NCBI GenBank assembly: GCA_036378435.1
Contig: DASUWK010000049.1
Span: 5,209 to 69,208 of the forward strand
Direction of reading: 5' to 3'
DNA from: DASUWK01 sp036378435
Lineage (GTDB): Bacteria; Chloroflexota; Dormibacteria; Dormibacterales; Dormibacteraceae
DNA: 64,000 nt
Within the stretch, counting starts at the first letter, position 1; every line of letters starts with the position of its first letter. This document shows, in pieces, positions 59,659 to 64,000 of the stretch. A program made the position numbers and the translations under genes. Under the pieces are notes generated by a model. It worked only from the letters and a program-made list of their open reading frames with translations. It did no database searches and was not told where the DNA came from.

Positions 59659-60293
59659 ACATCGAGGTGCTTGAAGACGCCGCCGCGGTCGCGGCCGCCG
59701 CCGCTGACTGGGTGAGCAGGGGGATGGCGGGCGGCGGAACGCTGGTGCTCGCGGGCGGCGGGACGCCGCGCCGCTGCTACGAGCTGCTCGACGCCGACTC
59801 GCTGCCGTGGGGGCGTGTCACAGTGCTGTTCGGGGATGAGCGCTGCGTGCCGCCGGATGACGAGGAGAGCAACTTCCGCATGGCCCGAGAAGCGCTGCTG
59901 GACCGGGTGCGGCCCCTGAGCGTCCACCGGATGCCCGGCGAGCTGGTGCCGGAGGAAGGCGCGGAGCTGTACGCGCGCATCGTCGAACCGCTGCGCCCGC
60001 TGGACCTGGTTCTCCTCGGGATGGGACCCGACGGCCACACCGCGTCGCTGTTTCCCGGCCACCAGGGGCTCCACGCGGCCGGCAGCGCGATCGCCGTCCA
60101 TGACTCGCCCAAGCCGCCGCCGGATCGCGTCTCGCTCACCCTCGAGGTGCTCCAGGAGGCGCGCCAGGTGCTGATGCTCGTCGCCGGCGCCGGCAAGCGC
60201 GACGCCGTGGCTCGGGCCCGGCGCGGCGAAGTGCCGGCAGGCATGGTTCCGCAGGCGACGTGGCTCATCGACCGGGCGGCGGCGCCGGCGTGA
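59655..60293 (+). CDS. pgl: 6-phosphogluconolactonase
   Basis: Pgl hydrolyses 6-phosphogluconolactone to 6-phosphogluconate. The protein has 212 residues of the NagB-like (DevB) type. LVLAGGGTPRRCYELL, VTVLFGDERCVPPDDEESNF and LLGMGPDGHTASLFPG are the family motifs. ATG at 59655 forms ATGA with the opcA stop. Confidence 0.95.
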   Translation: MNIEVLEDAAAVAAAAADWVSRGMAGGGTLVLAGGGTPRRCYELLDADSLPWGRVTVLFGDERCVPPDDEESNFRMAREALLDRVRPLSVHRMPGELVPEEGAELYARIVEPLRPLDLVLLGMGPDGHTASLFPGHQGLHAAGSAIAVHDSPKPPPDRVSLTLEVLQEARQVLMLVAGAGKRDAVARARRGEVPAGMVPQATWLIDRAAAPA

Positions 60294-60300
60294 CAGCCCG

Positions 60301-60957
60301 GTGAGGTCCGTGCTGGTTATCCCCTCGATCCTCTCGGCCGATCTCGGCCGCCTCGGGGAGCAGGTTCGCGAAGCAGCCGAGGGCGGGGCAGATCGCATCC
60401 AGGTGGACGTGATGGACGGTCACTTCGTGCCCAATTTGACGTTCGGGCCGGCGGCCGTCGCCGCGGTCAAGGCGGCGGCGCCCTCGATCCAGGTTGAGGC
60501 GCACCTGATGGTGGAGCGTCCAGAGCGGCACATCGCCGCCTTCGCCAAGGCCGGAGCCGACTTCATCCAGGTGCACGTCGAAGCGACGGTCTCGCTCTTC
60601 CGAGTGGTGGAATCCATCCGCGAGCTGGGGCCGAAGCCGGGCGTCGCGATCAGCCCGGCGACCCCGGTGGAGTCGCTCCGCGAGATCCTGCCCTACGTGG
60701 AGCAGGTCAACGTGATGACGGTCGAGCCCGGCTTCGGCGGGCAGGCGTTCATCGCCACGAGCCCGGCCAAGATCGGCAGGCTGCGCCAGCTCTCGGCCGA
60801 GGTCGAGATCGAGGTCGACGGCGGGATCGAGGCGCGCACTGCTCCGCTCGTGGTGGCCGCGGGGGCCACGTGCCTCGTGGCGGGCAGCGCCGTGTTCGGC
60901 CACCCGGGCGGCGTCAGCGCTGGCATCCGCGCGTTGAGGGAAGCGGTTGGCGACTGA
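60301..60957 (+). CDS. rpe: Ribulose-phosphate 3-epimerase
   Basis: Rpe interconverts ribulose-5-phosphate and xylulose-5-phosphate. The 218-residue TIM barrel carries VIPSILSADLGRLGEQV, VDVMDGHFVPNLTFGP (metal and catalytic Asp), VEAHLMVERPERHI, VNVMTVEPGFGGQAFI (catalytic Asp-type position is Glu-adjacent) and EVDGGIEARTAPLVV. GTG at 60301. It overlaps rpiA by 11 bases. Confidence 0.95.
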   Translation: MRSVLVIPSILSADLGRLGEQVREAAEGGADRIQVDVMDGHFVPNLTFGPAAVAAVKAAAPSIQVEAHLMVERPERHIAAFAKAGADFIQVHVEATVSLFRVVESIRELGPKPGVAISPATPVESLREILPYVEQVNVMTVEPGFGGQAFIATSPAKIGRLRQLSAEVEIEVDGGIEARTAPLVVAAGATCLVAGSAVFGHPGGVSAGIRALREAVGD

Positions 60958-61639
60958 GGACGAGCTCAAAAAGGCCGCGGCCGAGCGTGCCGTGCAGCTC
61001 GTGCGACCGGGCATGGTCGTCGGGCTGGGCACCGGGACGACGACGCGACACTTCATCGCGGGCGTTGGGCGGTTGGTCGCCGACGGCATGCAGCTCACCG
61101 CCGTGCCGACCTCGCGCGCGAGCGAGACCCAGGCTCGAGCGCTGGGCATCTCGCTGGTCGATGAGCTCGATCGCGAGATCGATCTGACAGTCGACGGCGC
61201 CGACGAGATCGATGCCGAGCTGCGGCTCATCAAGGGCCGCGGCGGAGCGCTCTTCCGCGAGAAGCTGGTAGCCGAAGCCTCGCAGCAGTTCGTGGTTGTG
61301 GCGGAGGAGTCAAAACTCGTCGATCGGCTCGGCGCCGGCGCGCCGCCGGTGGCGCTGCCGGTCGAGGTGCTGCCTTTCCTCTGGCGCCGGACCGCCGACC
61401 GGCTGGCGGGGCTCGGCGCCAGGTGGGTCCTGCGGGGGGCGGAGGACGCGCCTTATCTCACCGACAACGGCAATGTCGTGTTGGACTGCACGTTCGACGG
61501 CGGCATCCCCGACCCGGAGGGCCTGGGCCGCGAGCTCAAGCTGATCACCGGGGTGGTCGAGCACGGGCTCTTCGCGGGCCTGACCAGCGCGGCGATCGTC
61601 GCCGGGCCGGGCGGGGTGAGGGTGCTGGGTAGCATTTAG
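60947..61639 (+). CDS. rpiA: Ribose-5-phosphate isomerase A
   Basis: RpiA interconverts ribose-5-phosphate and ribulose-5-phosphate. The protein has 230 residues. VVGLGTGTTTRHFI, TVDGADEIDAELRLIKGRGGALFREKLVA and VDRLGAGAPPVALPVEVLPF match the family motifs with the catalytic Asp, Glu and Lys. TTG at 60947 overlaps rpe by 11 bases. tRNA-Ser begins 7 bases after the stop. Confidence 0.95.
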   Translation: MATEDELKKAAAERAVQLVRPGMVVGLGTGTTTRHFIAGVGRLVADGMQLTAVPTSRASETQARALGISLVDELDREIDLTVDGADEIDAELRLIKGRGGALFREKLVAEASQQFVVVAEESKLVDRLGAGAPPVALPVEVLPFLWRRTADRLAGLGARWVLRGAEDAPYLTDNGNVVLDCTFDGGIPDPEGLGRELKLITGVVEHGLFAGLTSAAIVAGPGGVRVLGSI

Positions 61640-61646
61640 CGGCCGC

Positions 61647-61738
61647 GGACGGGTCGCCTAGTCCGGTCGAGGGCGCGGCACTGGAAATGCCGTATACCCG
61701 TAAGGGTATCGAGGGTTCGAATCCCTCCCCGTCCGCCA
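61647..61738 (+). tRNA. tRNA-Ser (GGA)
   Basis: The acceptor GGACGGG (61647-61653) pairs with CCCGTCC, followed by G and an encoded CCA ending at 61738. The anticodon stem CGGCA/TGCCG encloses CTGGAAA, giving anticodon GGA. A long variable arm (ATACCC/GGGTAT) and the T arm GGTTCGAATCC confirm a class II tRNA-Ser of 92 bases. Confidence 0.95.
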
Positions 61739-61748
61739 CTTTCTTGAA

Positions 61749-62885
61749 CTAGGGCAAGGTCGCCTCGACGGTGCCGGCGCCTCCCACTGCAAAGCAAGAG
61801 TTGACGATTGGGCAGCTCACCGCCGTTAGCTCACGACTGCCAAGGGCGGCCTGGTCCAGCCATGTCTTGCCACCGTCGTCGCTCATCAGAATGACCGGGT
61901 CGAGTCGTCCGAACCCGAAGCCGCCGCCGCTTCCTCCCACGGCTACGCAGAAAGTGACCCGTGGGCAACTCACTCCCAGTGGATCCCCCAGGTCAAGGTG
62001 GCCCGCAGACGACCAGTTGTCGCCGCCATCTGAGGTTGCAAGGATGTGCGCCTCGCCGCCACCGCCCACGGCGACGCAGTGATCGAGGTCGGCGCACCCG
62101 ACCGCGTCGAGAGTGTCTCCACTGGTCGCGGGGGTCTGCGAGACCCAGGTCTCGCCGGCGTCCCTGGTTCCCAGAATCGTCTCGTCCGCGCCAACCGCAA
62201 TGCAGCGCTGCGGACTGGCACAGCTCACCGCGGAGAGAGACGGACCGGTTATACAGGCGGGTGGCGCCTGGGCCTCGCACGCCGGGAGCACGTGCTCGAT
62301 CCAGGTGCTGCCGCCGTCACTGGTCGTGAGGATCGCGGGGGAGCAGTCGGGACCTCCTACAAAGCTGTTACACGCATTGCTCAGCGAGCCAACGGCGACG
62401 CAAACCAACGCGCCAGGACAGCTCACTCCGTCGAGGACTCTCGTGGTTCTGAGGTGGCCTTGCCGCCAGGTCGACCCGCCGTCAACCGTAAAGACGGCTG
62501 AGCCGTGACATTGAGCCGGGGCACCGGGACAAACGGATACTCCACCGACCGCGACACAGCGGTTGGCGTCGAAACAGCTCACGGCGTGGAGGTCATCTGA
62601 AGCACCGGCAGTCGTGGCAGACCAGCTGGCGCCGGCATCGTGCGTCACGAGCATGTTTTCGCCGCGGGCTTTCAGGATGAAGCAGACCTTGGCGGTTGGA
62701 CAGCTCACCGCCCGCAAGTCGGAAGACGTCTCCGACGTCAACTGCCGCCATGAGGTCTGGGGGTTGGACCCGCGACTGTGAACGACCAAAGCAACCGATA
62801 GGGCGACAGTTCCCGCCGCTAACGGGATTAGGAACATCAGAATCCGCCTTCGACGCTTCGCCGTTGGCGTCACGACAACTCTCAC
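61749..62885 (-). CDS. Secreted beta-propeller with six Cys-paired repeats (BNR/Ycf48-like)
   Basis: After a short basic N-terminus comes one hydrophobic helix (residues ~15-36), so the rest is probably exported and membrane-tethered. Six repeats follow, each with a strand like L-x-A-V-S-C-P-x(4)-C-x-A-V-G and a later I-L-x-T-x-D-G-G-x-T-W, the BNR/Asp-box pattern; a seventh half repeat at the C-terminus could close the ring. Each repeat has a close Cys pair about 7 residues apart, suggesting intra-blade disulfides. The 378-residue protein resembles Ycf48/sialidase-like propellers. Its ligand is unknown and it has no partner gene. Confidence 0.8.
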   Translation of the reverse strand: MRVVVTPTAKRRRRILMFLIPLAAGTVALSVALVVHSRGSNPQTSWRQLTSETSSDLRAVSCPTAKVCFILKARGENMLVTHDAGASWSATTAGASDDLHAVSCFDANRCVAVGGVSVCPGAPAQCHGSAVFTVDGGSTWRQGHLRTTRVLDGVSCPGALVCVAVGSLSNACNSFVGGPDCSPAILTTSDGGSTWIEHVLPACEAQAPPACITGPSLSAVSCASPQRCIAVGADETILGTRDAGETWVSQTPATSGDTLDAVGCADLDHCVAVGGGGEAHILATSDGGDNWSSAGHLDLGDPLGVSCPRVTFCVAVGGSGGGFGFGRLDPVILMSDDGGKTWLDQAALGSRELTAVSCPIVNSCFAVGGAGTVEATLP

Positions 62886-62952
62886 TGTTCAGCCGGATCC
62901 GGGCCGCGGCGATTTTCGCGGCCGATCGAGAGAGTGTCAAGCGTCCCGCCAC

Positions 62953-62978
62953 ACCTGCGTTCGCCGGCGAAAGCAGGT
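62953..62978. repeat. Palindromic repeat, unit 1
   Basis: The unit CCTGCGTTCGCCGGCGA at 62954-62970 lies within a 26-base imperfect palindrome: ACCTGC/GCAGGT outside and TTCGCC/GGCGAA inside. It recurs 43 bases on at 62997-63013. The pair fills the gap between the propeller gene and the ABC permease. No gene is seen in 62886-63029. Confidence 0.65.
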
Positions 62979-62996
62979 CTTAGAGAGCCCGCAATG

Positions 62997-63013
62997 CCTG
63001 CGTTCGCCGGCGA
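62997..63013. repeat. Palindromic repeat, unit 2
   Basis: Identical 17-base copy of the unit at 62954-62970, followed by GCGCGGGAATC rather than AAGCAGG, so the outer arms do not pair here. It is just downstream of the permease stop and may be a REP-type element or part of its terminator. Confidence 0.6.
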
Positions 63014-63029
63014 GCGCGGGAATCGGCAG

Positions 63030-63812
63030 CTACGAGGTGAGGCCCCGCCTCCGGCGCAGGGTCCCGTCGATCGCCCCGAAGATGCCGTCGACGACCATCC
63101 CGATCACCAGGATCACGATCATCGTCGCCAGCAGGCCCGGCGCATCGCTGAACTCCCGCGCGTTGTTGAGCTGCGCGCCCAGCGCGCGGTTGCCGAAGTT
63201 CACCAGCAGCTCGCCGGCCATCAAGCTGCGCCAGCTGAAGGCCCAGCCCTGCTTCAGGCCGGCGACGAAGGAGGGGAGCGCGGCGGGCAGCACCACGTGC
63301 CGGTAGAGCGACAAGCCGCGCGCCCCCAGCGACCGCCCGCTGCGCAAGAGAGCGGGCTGGATGTGATCGATGCCGTGGATGGCGCCGTTGGCGATCGCCG
63401 GCGCGGCGCCCAGCACCACCACAAACCCGATCGCCGTCTCGCTGATGCCCAGCACCAGGATGGCCAGCGGAAACCACGCGATCGAGGGCATCGACTGCAG
63501 GCCCGTCAGCAGGGCTCCGATGCCTGCCCGGAGCGGCCGCCAGCGGGTCACGGCCACCCCGACCAAGGTCCCGATCACGAGCGCCAGCCCGAACCCGAAC
63601 GCGGCCCGGCGCAGAGTGATCGCCACGCCGGCATAGAAGCCGGGATCGTGGAGATAGCTGCCCAGCTTCTGGAAGACAGGCAGCGGCCCGGGCAGCAGGT
63701 AGTCGGGCTGCCAACCTGCGAACACCAGCGCCTGCCAGCCCACCAGCACGAACGCCAGGGCGGCGAGCTTGGGCCAGGTCGCGCTCCACAGCCGGCGCGA
63801 CAGCGGGCGCAC
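63030..63812 (-). CDS. ABC transporter permease (SsuC/TauC/NrtB type)
   Basis: This is a membrane subunit of an importer for sulfonates, taurine, nitrate or a similar small anion. The 260-residue protein has six hydrophobic segments. The permease EAA-like loop reads RSGRSLGARGLSLYRHVVLPAALPSFVAGLKQGWAFSWRSLMAGE, and LQSMPSIAWFPLAILVLGISE is the signature segment of the SsuC group. The GTG start at 63812 leaves 55 bases to the upstream gene. Substrate is not predictable; no periplasmic binding protein is in view. Confidence 0.88.
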   Translation of the reverse strand: MRPLSRRLWSATWPKLAALAFVLVGWQALVFAGWQPDYLLPGPLPVFQKLGSYLHDPGFYAGVAITLRRAAFGFGLALVIGTLVGVAVTRWRPLRAGIGALLTGLQSMPSIAWFPLAILVLGISETAIGFVVVLGAAPAIANGAIHGIDHIQPALLRSGRSLGARGLSLYRHVVLPAALPSFVAGLKQGWAFSWRSLMAGELLVNFGNRALGAQLNNAREFSDAPGLLATMIVILVIGMVVDGIFGAIDGTLRRRRGLTS

Positions 63813-63867
63813 GCGGACCGCGCTCAGCTCGAGCGCGTCGAGACCTTCGAGCTCGGTGCCTAGCGCC

Positions 63868-64000
63868 TCAGCCTGCGTGGACGCGCACCTCCTCGTGGAG
63901 GCGCGCCCCGATCTCCCGCGCGATCGCTCCCAGCTCGGCCGACTCGATACGGCGCGGCCTGGGCAGATCGACCCGAAACTCGGCCGCCACGCGCCCAGGC
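63868..64000 (-). CDS. ABC transporter ATP-binding protein, C-terminal end (truncated by window edge)
   Basis: Only the last ~43 residues are in the window: PGRVAAEFRVDLPRPRRIESAELGAIAREIGARL. This is the usual C-terminus of SsuB/TauB-type ATPases (P-G-R-I-x(5)-V-D-L-P-R-P-R), and it precedes the permease on the same strand, so it is very probably its ATPase. The catalytic motifs lie outside the window. Confidence 0.8.
   Translation of the reverse strand, partial: PGRVAAEFRVDLPRPRRIESAELGAIAREIGARLHEEVRVHAG

Noticed and set aside
1..64000. CRISPR arrays, prophage, transposase or restriction genes
   Set aside because: No regularly spaced repeats and no such coding motifs were seen on either strand.

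Overview
The window is about 70% GC or higher by eye and gene-dense on both strands. It holds 53 complete genes, one gene truncated at each edge, and two tRNAs. No phage, insertion-sequence, CRISPR or resistance genes were seen. The content suggests an aerobic chromosome from a high-GC Terrabacteria lineage. The clues are a full 14-subunit complex I, an OpcA/Zwf pentose-phosphate operon, a Tal-Pgi fusion, an F420-type (DDN-like) protein, a B12-dependent class II ribonucleotide reductase and a DUF5667-like protein. My best guess is Chloroflexota/Candidatus Dormibacterota, with Actinomycetota as the alternative. This is inference from gene content, not a measured placement.

Layout. 1-10617 (+): end of an OmpR-type response regulator, then murI, polyprenyl synthase, hemA-hemC-hemD-hemB, a membrane-anchored cyclophilin, hemL, tatA, tatC, rph, rdgB and tRNA-Pro, packed with short gaps or overlaps. 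10640-18991: mixed small transcription units (GyrI-like, CYTH, Glu/Leu dehydrogenase with a glycosidase, SppA-like peptidase, ATP-dependent DNA ligase, an acidic unknown protein, a GH25-like lipoprotein, a DDN-like protein). 19022-24797: a cold-shock gene with a structured leader, class II RNR behind a strong promoter and tandem NrdR boxes, rmuC, dCMP deaminase, NUDIX. 25635-39272 (-): nuoA-N. 39380-43401: redox and methyltransferase genes and malate dehydrogenase. 43454-46620 (+): two AAA+ chelatase genes sharing near-identical DNA. 46625-51337: M3 peptidase, a membrane-anchored sigma-like/DUF5667 protein, an FGGY kinase. 51346-61738 (+): tkt, tal-pgi, gnd, zwf, opcA, pgl, rpe, rpiA and tRNA-Ser. 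61749-64000 (-): a secreted beta-propeller and an SsuBC-like ABC transporter.

How the parts work together. The heme block makes uroporphyrinogen III from glutamyl-tRNA. The pentose-phosphate block carries the complete oxidative and non-oxidative branches plus glucose-6-phosphate isomerase, with a possible gluconokinase upstream. Complex I and malate dehydrogenase supply and use NADH. The chelatase pair may serve cobalamin synthesis for NrdJ, but no large chelatase subunit is visible here.

Most unusual points: CTG start codons in CTGA overlaps at several gene junctions; a sigma-like/transmembrane/DUF5667 protein; a tandem palindromic element between nuoD and nuoE; patchy near-identity between the two chelatase genes; an rdgB frame that runs into tRNA-Pro; and a cold-shock leader hairpin next to the ribosome binding site.
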